DNA of 64,000 nt from Liopterus haemorrhoidalis (GCA_963971575.1 OZ020617.1:18127403-18191402); one strand, 5' to 3'. Counted from the stretch's first letter, positions 46,948 through 58,429 are shown. Numbers and translations: made by a program. The notes: generated by a model from the letters alone, not told the origin.

Positions 46948-47987
46948 CAGTGTTGCCAACATGACTTTTAAGAAAGTAGCTAAAGTATTGATGAAAAGTC
47001 GCGATTTTCAAGAAAAAGTCGCCAAATTTTTCAATACCAAAATAAAAACACTATTTTATACCTACAATTAATTGTGTTTATAGTGTTTGGGACTTCAGAT
47101 ATACAATGCTGAATATCTATAATGAATAATAATAATAATAATTTTTATCAAACTATTTGAAAACAATAAATTATAAAATTATATAATACAGTATGCACTT
47201 ATAAAAAAACAAATTTATAGATGATAAATAAATATAACTAGATATAAAAATACAGAAAAAATTAGTACAAAACTAAAAAATCTCTATAAAGAAAATACAG
47301 CAAACCCTCTTCTCTAACAAAGTTATAAATATTATATGGTAAATTATTGAATTCATCGTCATTTTTAAATTAGTTCTGTTAATATGTATGCATATACTTG
47401 TGTGCAACAAAACTCTGAACATAGCAGTTTAACATGGTATTTTAAATAAGTGCGATTGTAAATTGGCTCTCCTGTACATTTTTAAGCAAAAATACAAGAA
47501 CAAAAAGTCGAAATTTGATGCAATAGATGTCTAGATATTTAATAATAATAATAATAATAATAATAGTAATAATAATACAATATGTTTTCGTCAAAATTCA
47601 GATAGCCGTGGAAATATAACATGAAACAAATTTTGGACTGGAAAAGGCTAATTTAGATAGACATTATGTTGAAAATACTTGTTTTTCTGACGAAAGTTCT
47701 TATACACTGAAACTATTTTGACAAAAACATCATATTTTATTTTCCAAATATTTAGTATACAGGTATTCTATAGCATCAAATTTAGACTTATATACGTTAT
47801 ATAATAAATATATAATAAAAAGAAAGAAAAACAGAATAAGTGAAATCCTAAAATTCTCCAAATTAGTCGTCAGTTAACTTTAAAATACTCTAAAAATGTC
47901 CCTAATCCCAAATGTAGTTTTCTTTGCGCTAAACGTCCTCTCAAATACCCTAGATTTGGCGACTTTTCCCCGTCTTTGGCAACACTG
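46948..47987. mobile_element. hAT element 1 (CAGTGTTGCCAAC ends)
   Basis: 1040 bp, with ends CAGTGTTGCCAAC and TTTGGCAACACTG. The 8-bp duplication TTCAAAAG lies at 46940-46947 and 47988-47995. No transposase is recognised; AAAGTCGC/GGCGACTTTT words recur subterminally. Confidence 0.9.
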
Positions 47988-48450
47988 TTCAAAAGCAGGG
48001 ATGGGGAGTCGGAGTCGGAGTCGGGAGTCGGGAGTCGAGGAGTCGAAGCTTTTTGGAGGAGTCGGAGTCGGGAGTCGGAAAAAGTTATCGACTCCCGACT
48101 CTTTGATTACATATTTATCAAGGATGAGAACAATCCGAAAACGAAAGTAAAATACCATACTACCAGAATTTTTTAAAGTACGGAAACAGGAACGTCATTT
48201 TTTCTCTGTTCATGAACGAAAATGAAATTAAAAATATTCAATTCCGGTTTCCTTCATGCTTTCCAGTTAAAAATTTAATTAATTTTTAGTCATATCTAAT
48301 TTTTCTTTTTCTGTATACTTTGTTAAAACGAAACTAAACTGGATTTTTATTTTCTCAAGTTGTAACGGGCTTTGTGATTTTATGTTTCATGTTGGCAGCT
48401 AAAATTTACATGTCAAAAGAAAAAAGTGACATGTTATGAAAAATAAAGTA

Positions 48451-48578
48451 TAGTCTGTTCCAAACGATTAGGCGGAACTAGATTTTCGGTTAGTTCCGCC
48501 TAATCGTTTGGAACAGACTAACCGAAAATCAGACTAACCGAAAATCTAGTTCCGCCTAAACCAAAGGAACAGACTTTA
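48451..48578. repeat. Rearranged M1 MITE with a 30-bp perfect hairpin
   Basis: 48451-48480 (starting TAGTCTGTTCCAAACGATTA) is the exact inverse of 48491-48520, with a 10-nt loop. A partial repeat of the loop and right end follows (ACCGAAAATC... to 48578, ending in the other M1 terminus type, AAACCAAAGGAACAGACTTT). Confidence 0.88.
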
Positions 48579-48714
48579 TATAAAATACAAAACAATTTTT
48601 TTTTAAACTAATATATTTGAAAATTTGTATTAAAAATGACTCAATAGTCAAGATGAAATGAAAATGACATTTTATAAAAACAGCTCACCCAAACCCAAGA
48701 TATTTAATGTAAGT

Positions 48715-48899
48715 ATAGTCTGTTTCTTTGGTTTAAGCGGAATTAGATATCGAAATCTACTAACTTTTAAGGATTGAATGAAGCTTTGTATCATTTTGTT
48801 TAACAAAAGCCCACTTTGATAGTTAAAAAGTGAACTCGTGATAAATTAAGAAAATAAAAATTCCATTTAGTTCCGCTTAAACATTTGGAATAGACTTTA
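48715..48899. repeat. M1-family MITE with unlike ends
   Basis: Left end TATAGTCTGTTTCTTTGGTT; right end CCGCTTAAACATTTGGAATA. Interior carries ATCATTTTGTTTAACAAAAG as in the copies at 9777, 54288 and 60776. Confidence 0.8.
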
Positions 48900-49067
48900 C
48901 AATTTACCAGTGAAAGGAGTCGGGAGTCGGAGTCGGAGTCGATTTTCGAAAATACCGACTCCGGAGTCGAGAGTCGGGAGTCGATAATTTTTCTGTCGAC
49001 TCCCCATCCCTGTTCAAAAGTTTAGCTTTAGAGTGTCCTACTGTAACTCCCAACTATTCATCTAAAT

Positions 49068-49359
49068 CAGAGGTTCCCAATATTTTTAAGATATTATACC
49101 GTTATGTAGTAGACAATATGGTGGCATACCAGTACCTAAATATTTTTGGAAAAACGAGACCTAAAAAAAAAACTTTCCTAAATTCTCAACTGATGACCTT
49201 TTTTAGGTAAATAGGGTTTGGCGAAGTATTGTATGAAAAAAACACATTATTTTACGCAAAATATTGTTTTCATTATTATTTAATTCACTTATCGCGTACC
49301 GGTAGCTCGACCTTTGCGTACCGGTTACCGGCACGCGTACCACAGATTGGAAACGTCTG
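49068..49359. mobile_element. hAT-type MITE with 8-bp target duplication
   Basis: Ends CAGAGGTTCCCAAT and ATTGGAAACGTCTG; duplication ATCTAAAT at 49060-49067 and 49360-49367. 292 bp, non-coding, 55 bp from hAT element 2. Confidence 0.9.
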
Positions 49360-49367
49360 ATCTAAAT

Positions 49368-50082
49368 GAAAAAATGCATAGAAATAAAAGATTTGTTTTC
49401 TTATTATAAATTTTTTTTTGTCATATATGATGTTGCTGTTAAGTCTATAATAAGGGACATGTATGTAGATTTTAGGTTTTAGAGTGCCCCTCTCCCCCGC
49501 AACTCCTCAAATATTCATCTAATTGAAAAAATGCATTTAACAAAAAAAAAATAATGTTTTTTATTATAAACAGTTGTTGTTATAAACATTTATCTGTTAA
49601 GACTTAACAGATTATTGTTATTATTAGGAAGTATTTTAAATTTTTAACCCCGAAACATTTCCCTAGAATAAAAATTTTCAAATACCTTATAAGCCTATGT
49701 TCGAAACCGGGTCTTACTGTATCCTCATACCAAATTACGTAAAAATATGTCCAGCCATTTTTGCGTGAATTTCTGACAGACAAACAATATTTTTTTAGTG
49801 TATATTGGCTTATATTTATCTGAAACGTGTAGAAACCAAATATGAGGCCGAAAAACTAAAAAGACAGCTATGTCCGCCAATTTTATTAATATAGATTAAA
49901 TTACATGGGTCAACTACGTGCTGACATCAGCTAATACTTTACATCGCCAATGGTATAGTGTGGGACCTCACTAACCGACCGCGTTTAGGCGACGTGGACT
50001 ATGGGATCTTTTTTTTTTACTTTCGCACGCATACATCGATAGAAAGAACACTATAACGAGTCCTGGAAAAATCCTCTTAATT
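49368..50082. other. TRAPPC12 intron 1, unrecognised stretch
   Basis: AT-rich to 49880. 49915-50030 is more complex (ACGTGCTGACATCAGC, GACCGCGTTTAGGCGACGTG), possibly an upstream part of the RTE-like element, but no protein similarity was seen. Confidence 0.4.
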
Positions 50083-50340
50083 AACGTTAAAAAGCCCAAA
50101 GAGATGCGTATTGGCACCAATACCTCAACCAATACTTATTATCCTGGGAATAGAAATTGAATGAGTTAAATTTCTGATACCTTAGCTGCATGATGTCGAT
50201 CGATGGCGGTACTGAACTAGATATCGGCCACATAATAAGCAGAGCCCGTCTAGCTTTTTCCCTCTTACAGAACGTCTGGTCTTCTAGTCATTTAAGCAGA
50301 AAAATAAAATTACGGATTTTTAATAAATCAGTCTAATCAC
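50083..50340 (+). pseudogene. RTE-like LINE reverse transcriptase, part 1
   Basis: Translation across small frameshifts gives VKKPKEMRIGTNTSTNTYYP, then SIDGGTELDIGHIISRARLA, FSLLQNVWSSSHLSRKIKLR and IFNKSV. This follows the order KTKxM...YLGS...DGGTExDI...ARxAF..L..W..S..S..K.KxRIF of RTE-type polyproteins after the catalytic domain. It continues at 51846. Confidence 0.78.
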
Positions 50341-50464
50341 GTGTTCCGCATGACATCATCTCATGCGTTGGAGGTTATCACAAACTGCTAATCCACCGTT
50401 TAATCCACCATATACTATCATGTTAAATAGACTATTTTCAAATTAGCATTATTTAAATTAAGCA

Positions 50465-50701
50465 GCTAACGGAGTGGCCGAGCGCATTAAATCGTGCGGT
50501 TTTAGACTGGTAGAAACAGTGTGAACTGGGCGGGAGCCTCCTTCGTTGGTGTTATTATTCGGGCGAGAATAATATGTTTACATTACTCTCATTTTCACAA
50601 TCATTCACCCCTCATCCAGGAGTAGGAGCTCGCCCCCTGGCATCGGCGATTAACCTCGTTGCAGAAATAGGCCGTTGTAAAATTTTAAAAAAAATAATAA
50701 T
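50465..50701 (+). mobile_element. tRNA-derived SINE with 10-bp target duplication
   Basis: The 237-bp element starts GCTAACGGAGTGGCCGAGCG; TGGCCGAGCGC is a tRNA-Ser/Leu-like box A, and the downstream GTGTGAACTGG is a weak box B. The body ends CGTTGCAGAAATAGGCCGTT and an A-rich AATAAT tail. AAATTAAGCA flanks it at 50455-50464 and 50702-50711. Confidence 0.85.
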
Positions 50702-50711
50702 AAATTAAGCA

Positions 50712-51527
50712 CCTCTAATTATGTTGTTTTTATGCCAACGTTGTGTCTAAGGTGTACATTTAGTATATTAGTGAGAATTAATAAGTTGTCATGGCCTAAT
50801 TAAACGTGAAATTGTATTTTAAATTTGACACTTTACGGTTAAAGAATATTATAACTTAAGTTATTCAAAATATAAAAAGGAATTGTTGAAATACTGTCCT
50901 ATTATTTAATTCTTGGTTGCATATCAAATACTGTAAAAATGCAAAAATATAATTTTTTAGAATGCCCAAAAAAAATTATTTGTAAGAAAAAAAAAAATTA
51001 AAAGTGTCTTGAAGTACAATAAACTTTATAAAATTAGACATAACAAATGTGACAACACATGATTATAAGTCATAAAAAGAGTATACATATTTTGATAATC
51101 TTAAACAGAAATATTCTAGAGTTTGTAGTTAGTTAGTTAGAATTTTTAATCCGGTGGGTAAAATGATTTCTATATTATTATTAGGTTATCCATTATTTGT
51201 TTGTACAATACACAGCTAGAAATATAATTATTATGACTAAATGACATAAATAACACTACAAATCATATAAAATAGACACATCCTATAAAAACAGTCGATT
51301 ATAAAGCCCTGCTTTTCGCTCACAGTTAAATGTTTTATAAATTCTTAACACTTGTAGTTGATTATTATTGAGAAGGGATAGTTACTAGCAGAAAAAAAAA
51401 ATTATAAACATATCTCTATAAGCACGTAAATTCTTGGCACAAAAATAACATAACAAAGCAAAAGAAAACATTCGTGTTATACCTCCACGGCGTTAAATCA
51501 CGTGACGAGTGACGTCAGCTTAAATTG
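50712..51527. other. TRAPPC12 intron 1, nothing recognised
   Basis: AT-rich filler between the SINE and the next hAT MITE; separates the two halves of the RTE-like LINE. Confidence 0.4.
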
Positions 51528-51535
51528 ATCTATAC

Positions 51536-51836
51536 CAGCGGTGGGCAAACTTTGTTTGAAGAGGACCAGTTTGCGCAAATACTATGACCAAAAGGGCCGC
51601 ATTAAAAAAACAAGAAATAATAATAACTTATTAATTATGTGTAAGTTGGGACGAACAAAAAATTAAGGTACTCATGAACAATTCAACTTTAGTATAATAA
51701 AATCACTTGAGCACGATGCGTAGAATGATTTTTTATTGGCCAAAGTAAAGATAAGTTTTTACTAATATAATTCATGGAGGGCCGCATGTAAAATAATCAA
51801 GGACCGCATGCGAAGGCCGCCGTTTGTCCACTGCTG
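51536..51836. mobile_element. hAT-type MITE with 8-bp target duplication
   Basis: Ends CAGCGGTGGGCAAAC and GTTTGTCCACTGCTG; duplication ATCTATAC at 51528-51535 and 51837-51844. 301 bp, with internal GGGCCGCAT repeats. Confidence 0.92.
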
Positions 51837-51845
51837 ATCTATACT

Positions 51846-52290
51846 AACTTCAATTCCGTACTTCTGTATGGATGCGAAACTTGAAAAATAACCAGAAAGT
51901 TAAACCAGACATTGCCAGGTATTTATTCACTAGTGTTTGAGGAAAATTTGCAGTATATTCTAACCAAATTTCATAAATAATACAAGCCTCTGGGGGACAA
52001 TAGTTAACCAAACAACAATCCATTGAATTGCAAATAAAGGCTCGTAAATGGGGCTTGATTGGGTATATACTTAGAAAAGATCCTACCGATATAGCAAGGA
52101 AAGCGTTCGAATAGAATTGTCAGGGTAAGAGAAAGCGTGGACGATCAAAACAAACCTGGAGACGTACAATTTTGAAGGAGGCCAAGGTTCAGAAAAAATC
52201 ATAGGGTGAACTGAAGCCAATGGCCAACAATAGAGTCAGATGGCGAAGTTTTGTGCAAACCTTATGCTCCTTACAGGAGTTCTAGGAACA
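51846..52290 (+). pseudogene. RTE-like LINE reverse transcriptase, C-terminal part
   Basis: NFNSVLLYGCETWKITRKLN, then (after frameshifts) IQIKARKWGLIGYILRKDPT, IARKAFEWNCQGKRKRGRSK, QTWRRTILKEAKVQKKSWGE and ANNRVRWRSFVQTLCSLQEF. LLYGCETW, RKW-x-x-IG and G-RS-x-x-TWRR are hallmarks of the C-terminus of RTE-type LINEs. It ends a few bases before the Tc1 element. Confidence 0.85.
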
Positions 52291-52295
52291 TTATA

Positions 52296-53835
52296 CAGCC
52301 TTGCCAGAAAGTATTAGACCCCCTAAGGAAAATTTAGTTTTCATTTATTATCAGGTTTATATTACAGGCAATTTTAATTATCTAGTTGTTGGTTATAGTT
52401 TAAGGTTCAAAGTATAAAAACAGAACATTGTTATTTAAAAAAAAAAAAATATTTATAAAAATATACATCAATATTTCGTAAATCCCCCTTTTGCTTGAAT
52501 AACACTTTTGATTCGTCTGGGCATACTCGCCACTAATTTCTGGCATATTTCTATCGATAATTGATTCCACTCAGCTATAATCCTTTCCTTTAATATCTCT
52601 TTCGAGGAACACTTATTTTGGGAAACCTTTCTTTTTAAAACGGTCCATAAGTGCTCAATCGGGGATAAATCAGGGGATTGAGCGGGCCAATCCATAACTT
52701 TAATCTCACTATCACTAAACCACTGTAAAACACGTCGGGATTTATGGCAGGGCGCGTTATCTTGTTGGAAATAGTAATTAGGTGTCATTTCGCCGAATAG
52801 TTTTAAATATGAAGGCTCCAGAGTCTCTTCCAGCATTTCGATGTAGCGTGCGCTGTTGATTCTTCCTTCACATATGGAGATTTCTCCGATTCCAGTTGCA
52901 GGCATACTGCTCCAAACCGTTATGCTTCCCCCTCCGAACTTCACCGTAGGTATTATACATTCCGACTTATAAGCCTCCCCAGGCCGGTGACGAACAAACT
53001 GTGCACCAGGTTGACCAAAAAGCTGCAATAGAAAAAAAAAAAGAAAATGAATTTAATATTCTGTGATTTTTCAAAATTAGAAACTTTGAGCAAGTAATTT
53101 ACATGTGTTTCAATACTCACCTCTATGTTTGATTCGTCTGTCCACATTACTTTGGCCCAATCTTCACTTGTCCAATCCTGGTATTTTCTGGCCCACCATA
53201 GCCGTCGCTTTTTATGGGCTGGGGTCAGATATGGTTTGTGTCTTGACTTGCATCTTCTTAGTCCTACATCAGAGAGGCGTTGTTTCACGGTACTAGGAGA
53301 AATTTTTAAGTTATAATGTTCATTCAGTTGACTGGACAGATCTTTCGATGATAGCCGGCGATTACGGAGGGACATGCGTTGCAAAATTCTATCCTGTTTG
53401 ACTGTTTAATTGTTAATGGTAGTTCGCACAGCACAACGAGAAATTTGTAATTGTCTGGCAATTTCATGAATTGAAAGTCCTTGCTTCTTCAAAATCACAA
53501 TTTGGCTTCCCTCCACTTCACTCAATTCACGTGTTTTTGGCATTATTAATTAGCACACTAAATAATAATGATGAAAAAAAAATGTTTAACTTCAAAAGCA
53601 CAGCGCAAAACGTTCATACAAAGCTCAAAGGCAAATGTTGTCATATAGAAGCATTACCGAGTTTTTATACTTTGTATCCCCACTAATGATCCTGTAGTTC
53701 CAGGATCGGCGGATATCTTCCTAAATGTTGTTATTGTGGTTGTTTTGATTCTAGGAAGTAATTAATACCAAAACTTTTCTTAGAAATTTATATATGGAAA
53801 ATTTCATGGGGGTCTAATACTTTCTGGCATAGCTG
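52296..53835 (-). mobile_element. Full-length Tc1-like element (DD34E) with an intron-containing transposase
   Basis: CAGCCTTGCCAGAAAGTATT plus AGACCCCC is mirrored at the right (GGGGGTCTAATACTTTCTGG onward), with TA at both borders. 1540 bp. It encodes one transposase with a single stop and a 98-bp intron. Confidence 0.92.
52468..53543 (-). pseudogene. Tc1-like transposase, two exons, one in-frame stop
   Basis: Exon 1 (53543-53121) starts MPKTRELSEVEGSQIVILKK with a helix-turn-helix (IHEIARQLQISRCAVRT), meets a TAA at about 53414, and resumes TVKQDRILQRMSLRNRRLSS to WTDESNIE (first catalytic D). Then comes a GT-AG interval 53120-53023 (GTGAGT ... TTTCTATTGCAG), after which exon 2 (53022-52468) reads LFGQPGAQFVRHRPGEAYKS in phase, with D2 in YYFQQDNAPCHKS and E in SPDLSPIEHLW, 34 residues apart. 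Without the stop it would be 325 aa, normal for Tc1-type enzymes. Confidence 0.9.
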
Positions 53836-53837
53836 TA

Positions 53838-54287
53838 TATACACGAGTCAACAGTTAAACAATTAAATCGTTAATAGGGTGTCTAATAATTTAGAAGATT
53901 AGGGTTTCATAGGTACAACCAAGAAACCCTTAAGCTGAGTGCACACAGATGAGTCAAAATAGTTTTTGCTGCACACAGTTTCGTCTCGACTCGAAACAAA
54001 CGATGAATAATACGTTTTTGCTCTAACCAGTTTTTTGTTTCAATCAATAAAACATTTTTGTTTCTGCCTGCTGTATACAACTCATTTTTCTTGCCTGTTG
54101 CCTGTTCGCCTGCTTCACACAGCAGGCGAATGCTGGCAACACAATAAGTGTGAAATTTCAAAATTAAAAAATTTATATTTATTATTTATTTTTTTAATTT
54201 TACGTTAATAACAAATATAGATTTTTTAATTTTATTCACTATAGTTAATATACCTATTACTCTCGACAAAATTATCGCATATTACTA
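53838..54287. other. TRAPPC12 intron 1, nothing recognised
   Basis: AT-rich. The open frame at 53907-54161 on the minus strand includes GAAACAAA/CAGGCGAA-type repeats and is not supported as a gene. Confidence 0.4.
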
Positions 54288-54470
54288 TAGACTGTTCCAA
54301 ACCTTTTTGCGGAACTAAATGTAATTTATATTTTTTAAAGTTGTCACTAGCTCACTTTTTATATATTGAAGTTGACTTTTGCTGAACAAAATGATCAAAA
54401 GCTTCAGTCAATCAGTAAAAGTTACTAGATTTGAATATCTAGTTCCACTTAAAGCAAAGAAACCGACTAT
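54288..54470. repeat. M1-family MITE with unlike ends
   Basis: Left TAGACTGTTCCAAACCTTTT; right CCACTTAAAGCAAAGAAACC plus GACTA. About 183 bp, with the shared GAACAAAATGATCAAAAGC interior. It lies 128 bp before TRAPPC12 exon 2. Confidence 0.82.
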
Positions 54471-54598
54471 ATCATGACGTTTTTTTTACGAAAAAAACTT
54501 AAAATTATTTATTTTGAATTTGCGCTTGGTACAAGATGCTTAATTAATTTAGTTCATCGGAATTTCTTTTAACATTTCTTTAATTTTTTATTCTTTAG

Positions 54599-54775
54599 GA
54601 TGGATTCAATGCTAGAATTGCAGTGGGTACAGAAGCTGACCGAAGAAGAGATGCGTGGATCCCTTCAGAACGCACTAGGCAAGCTCTTATTGCTAGTGCC
54701 ACTTCTCCTCCAGGAACATATTTCCCTGAACGAGATCTACTTACAATGCCTGGCGTTATACTTACCGAAGATTTG
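54599..54775 (+). CDS. TRAPPC12: TRAPPC12 exon 2
   Basis: 59 codons between acceptor TTCTTTAG (to 54598) and donor GTAAGT (54776), phase 0 at both ends. Reads [59 protein letters not shown]. The block DAWIPSE-x-TR...PPGTYF-x-E...LTMPG is a conserved segment preceding the TPR domain in TRAPPC12 proteins. Confidence 0.92.
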
Positions 54776-54959
54776 GTAAGTCTATTTGTCTTATATTTAA
54801 ATAACGAACAGTCAATATTTCACTTTTAAAAAAACTTTATTACAACGCGATTTTTTTCAAATATGTGCAAAATTTCCACGACGATATAGAAATACGTTCA
54901 TTACAGGCGTGTCAGTGTCGTTACGTAATGGGCCCATTGCGTAACAAGTTCAAGCAGCA

Positions 54960-55285
54960 ATGGCCGACCGTTGCTAGGCAACGTAATAAATAGGTTGAAA
55001 GCATATGTCAAATTATTGTTAGTGTGTGAAGGAAACTGGTTTAAAATTAAATAATACAGTTAAAGTTGTCAAATTTTGCAAATACATTTTTTAATAGAGT
55101 TGGTCTTGGCCAGTCAGTTAATCAGATGACGCAAGTATTGTTATTTTAACTGAATTTAGATTCCATACGACACGTACGTTATCGTTGCTAGGCACCGTAA
55201 TAAATAGGTTGAAAGCAACTGTCAAATTAGTGATAGTTTTTAAAGGGAACTGAATAAAAATTAAATAAGTAATAAAATTAGTCAT
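54960..55285. repeat. Two direct copies of a ~110-bp repeat
   Basis: CGTTGCTAGGCAACGTAATA at 54970 and CGTTGCTAGGCACCGTAATA near 55183 each continue AATAGGTTGAAAGCA..TGTCAAATTA and GGAAACTG/GGGAACTG, about 213 bp apart. The first copy contains the hairpin GTTGCTAGGCAAC. Confidence 0.75.
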
Positions 55286-55999
55286 GGAAGAAGCATAGTA
55301 TGAAACTTACTATTATGCCACATCCTATAACACAGAGATGTGAACCAGAATAGCACAGGAATGTTTGATCACAGTATTTTTTCTAAAACTATTAGTGCTG
55401 TTAAAAATTTACTGCCAAATTAAGAACCGGTTGAAATTAACCCAGTTTCGAATACCCAACCCTAGAACCAGGTATTCGAAACCGGATTTCCGGAAACGCG
55501 TTGCTCAAAAATTATGAACCCGGTTTTATCCGAAAACCGGAACTGACTTCGGTTCCCATTAGGAATTATGAGAATTAAATATTTCTGCAAAGGGGTACCC
55601 CATACCATTACGCGGTTATTACCTGCTATCAATTGATTACCCATTACCTCTATCTTTTATTTAAAGATGGAAGAGGGCCACCTGCGGCGCGCTTCCTTCT
55701 TTTCATTTCATAATGAGCAATGATGAGACAAAAATGAGCAACAAAAATTCTCCAAATTTCACACTGTTACCCGTTAATTATCCGCTACCCGTTAATAATT
55801 AACGGGGAATGAGTAAATAACGAGTAGCGAGTAATCAAAATCGAAACCGGGTACAATATTAACGGCTCGGGTAGCGGGTATGTGGGTACCCATCGTCATC
55901 CTTATTTCCCAGCACTAAAAAAATTACTTTTTCTATCGTTGATAAAATGATTATTATTTTTAACACCATTATGAAGTATCAAATGAAAGCTTTTGAAAC

Positions 56000-57950
56000 A
56001 GGGAACAGGTTCTTGGAAGGAGCACATTGCAGCGGCAGTCGACTGCTACTCTTAAGAGGCTTTGGGCTTTATCTCATTTAGTTTTAGTCTTAGTTTTAAT
56101 CTTATGTTTTAATTTTAACCTTAAAAGATAAACTATCATATCGCTACGATCAAGTTCATACAACGCATTGATTTAGTTTTACTCTTAATGTTCTTAAAAC
56201 CGACCTTGAAAGATATCTAACATTCAACTTTTCTTAGCACTAAAATTAAAACCGCACAAATGCGTGTGCGCTCACACTGACATAAAATGTGCAGGTTATA
56301 TATTACGAACTATTAATAATTTTATTATTGTTTTTATTCCAGAATCTCTTTATTCACAGTGTTTATTTCTTTACTCGTTATCTATAACCAAAGAGTTTGA
56401 CTTTTGACGTTTCAAATATTAGTTATAATAAGCTTTGTTCGTACAACACTGAATGAAGACAATATGCGCGTGCGTTAAACTCGGCGTTTCATTGGTTATT
56501 TATTAAAACTTAAATCATTGTATAAACTCAATGAGGTTGTATAACATAGAGACTGAACGAGAACGAGTTGTTATGAAGCCAACACCTCTTTAGGCGGGGA
56601 AACGGGGGTTGCCCCGAGTTGTACAGTTTGCATATATCAATGTTTTGCCGATAAGAATTGAAAGTAAAAATATATATTTTTAATATGTGCTGTAAACTGC
56701 AAATTATAATAAAATAAATTTCATAAATAATATTAAATTAACCTGAATTTATTAGTATATATTTAAGATAATTAGTATGTTTCTAAATTACATATATTTG
56801 AAATAAAATATGATCGAAAAAAAGTTCTGTTGGCCCTGAATTTAACATATTAAGTAAGATTCCATGTTTATCTAGACACCTTTTTAACCAATGCTGGGTA
56901 AAATACTTTTCTAAAGCGTGTTCTACATTATACTTTATTCATCAATTTTCTAAACTTTTTTCTTTGAACTAGAAGTTGTCAAAGTTTTAATACAATGTAT
57001 TTTTCAATTTTTTGGTAGAGAATGAAATTCTTACACGTGTTTCAGTTCATTTAAAGTACCAACATAAAAATATAATTCATATCTTGTCAAATGTTTATAA
57101 CCTAGCTATTAGATTTGTAAAATTACTGATTTACGTACAAAACACAATTTATATATTCACTTATTCAAACCAATGATCAACAAAACACTATTAAACACGT
57201 GGTAATACAAAATATTTACAAGCGTAATTTTAATGTTGGTACTATTGTTAAAACTGTCTACTGCGCATGCACCGAGTTCCAAGTTGGATGTGTTTTCAAG
57301 AATAGCTGGATCAAATCTAGTTTTGAATAAAGTTGACCTTGACTACATACCGTGTTCTACACTGTACAATTTCACTGATTTATTTCTAGTACAAGTTCTA
57401 GTCAAAGAAATAAGTATGAAAATTTGATGAGAATTGTATAATGTAGAACACGCTTAATGTATGTATTCCAAGTACTGAATACAAAAACTATATGTAACAT
57501 TTTAATTAAACATTACTTTTTAGTATTTAAAATACTACGTGGTTGAAATACACTTCGCAACTCTTAAAATGCAATTTACGGCAATATTATTAAAAGTTGA
57601 AAGATGATGAAAAGGTAAAATATAAAAAGTAACACAACAAAACAATCATAAACACAATACCGCGTCGGCGTTTTTCTTAGCAATAACTGAATAAAATAAA
57701 TGTAAATTAGGCAACTTGTTATACTCCTCGGGGCAAATCCCCCTTTCGTCTCCGCAGGGTCTTGGCTTCATAACAAACAATGCTAAGGTATAGGACCATG
57801 CTGTGTCTATTCATATGACGTCAATGTATAAACTCGTAATCATTCATGACGCTTAAGACAAAAACTAAGACTAACACTAAAATTAAAACTAACGCTAAGA
57901 CTAAGGCTAAGTGTTGACAAAACCCACCATAACTCAACAGAAACCTTAGC
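56000..57950. mobile_element. ~1.9-kb non-autonomous element with inverted arms
   Basis: 56569-56624 (TGTTATGAAGCCAACACCTC, GGGGGTTGCCCCGAG) is mirrored at 57718-57775 (CTCGGGGCAAATCCCCCTTT, CTTGGCTTCATAACA). Farther out, TTTAGTCTTAGTTTTAATCT near 56085 faces AAAACTAAGACTAACACTAA near 57860. Outer limits are uncertain. An M3 MITE is nested inside. Confidence 0.6.
56913..57456. repeat. MITE family M3, copy 2 (inverted relative to copy 1)
   Basis: AAGCGTGTTCTACATTATAC and TATAATGTAGAACACGCTTA are near-perfect ends; 544 bp. It matches 28984-29490 in reverse orientation along its whole length. Confidence 0.87.
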
Positions 57951-58248
57951 GATTTCTACAGCTGAGTTTAGGTTCTAGCTTCACTTTTGACCGAGAAGTA
58001 TATGACTACTGCTACTCTTCATTGCTATTCTATTAAAACAAAAAATATAGGTATATAATTTCGAAACCGTGTATAAACAAAACCGCGAAAAAATACGCAA
58101 ATAGAGAATACGCAGAGGGAAAGGAAAAAATATGCAATTACAGTCAAAATGTATCAAAAAATATTGTCACTTATTAGAAATGTCTTAAAAACTTAAAATA
58201 AAATGCCTTAAAATGTGTGAAAATTTGCACGTAATATTATTTTTTCAG

Positions 58249-58429
58249 ACTGATGATGTATATGATACTGTATCGCGTTGCTTGGGAGAGACTGAAGCTT
58301 CCCAGTGCAAAGTGTTGGGTGCCGGTGATGTTACTCAGGATGAAAGGGGACTACGGGAGCTAATTCAGGCTGGTTATTATAGATCCGCCATTAACTTAAC
58401 TGGAAGATTACTAACTATTTATGGACAAG
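58249..58429 (+). CDS. TRAPPC12: TRAPPC12 exon 3
   Basis: Acceptor TTTTTTCAG (to 58248), donor GTAAGT at 58430. Reads TDDVYDTVSRCLGETEASQC, KVLGAGDVTQDERGLRELIQ, AGYYRSAINLTGRLLTIYGQ; the next glycine codon is split after its first base. GLRELI-x-AG-x-Y-x-AAI/SAI-L-T is the conserved start of the TRAPPC12 TPR domain. Confidence 0.94.

Larger units (their letters stand above)
47996..49012. mobile_element. hAT element 2 (CAGGGATGGGGAGTCG ends), adjacent to element 1
   Basis: 1017 bp; ends CAGGGATGGGGAGTCGGAGT and CGACTCCCCATCCCTG. The flanking TTCAAAAG at 47988-47995 is shared with hAT element 1, and a further copy lies at 49013-49020. Both termini hold tandem GGAGTCG units. Two M1-family MITEs (48451, 48715) are nested inside. 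No transposase gene. Confidence 0.92.

Noticed and set aside
47540..47580. CRISPR-like or regulatory array
   Set aside because: It is an ordinary AAT microsatellite; no CRISPR arrays are expected or seen in this eukaryotic sequence.
47896..48176. Overlapping open frames with SRSRSR/ESESES-like repeats on both strands
   Set aside because: Generated by the GGAGTCG tandem units at the end of hAT element 2, not by a gene.
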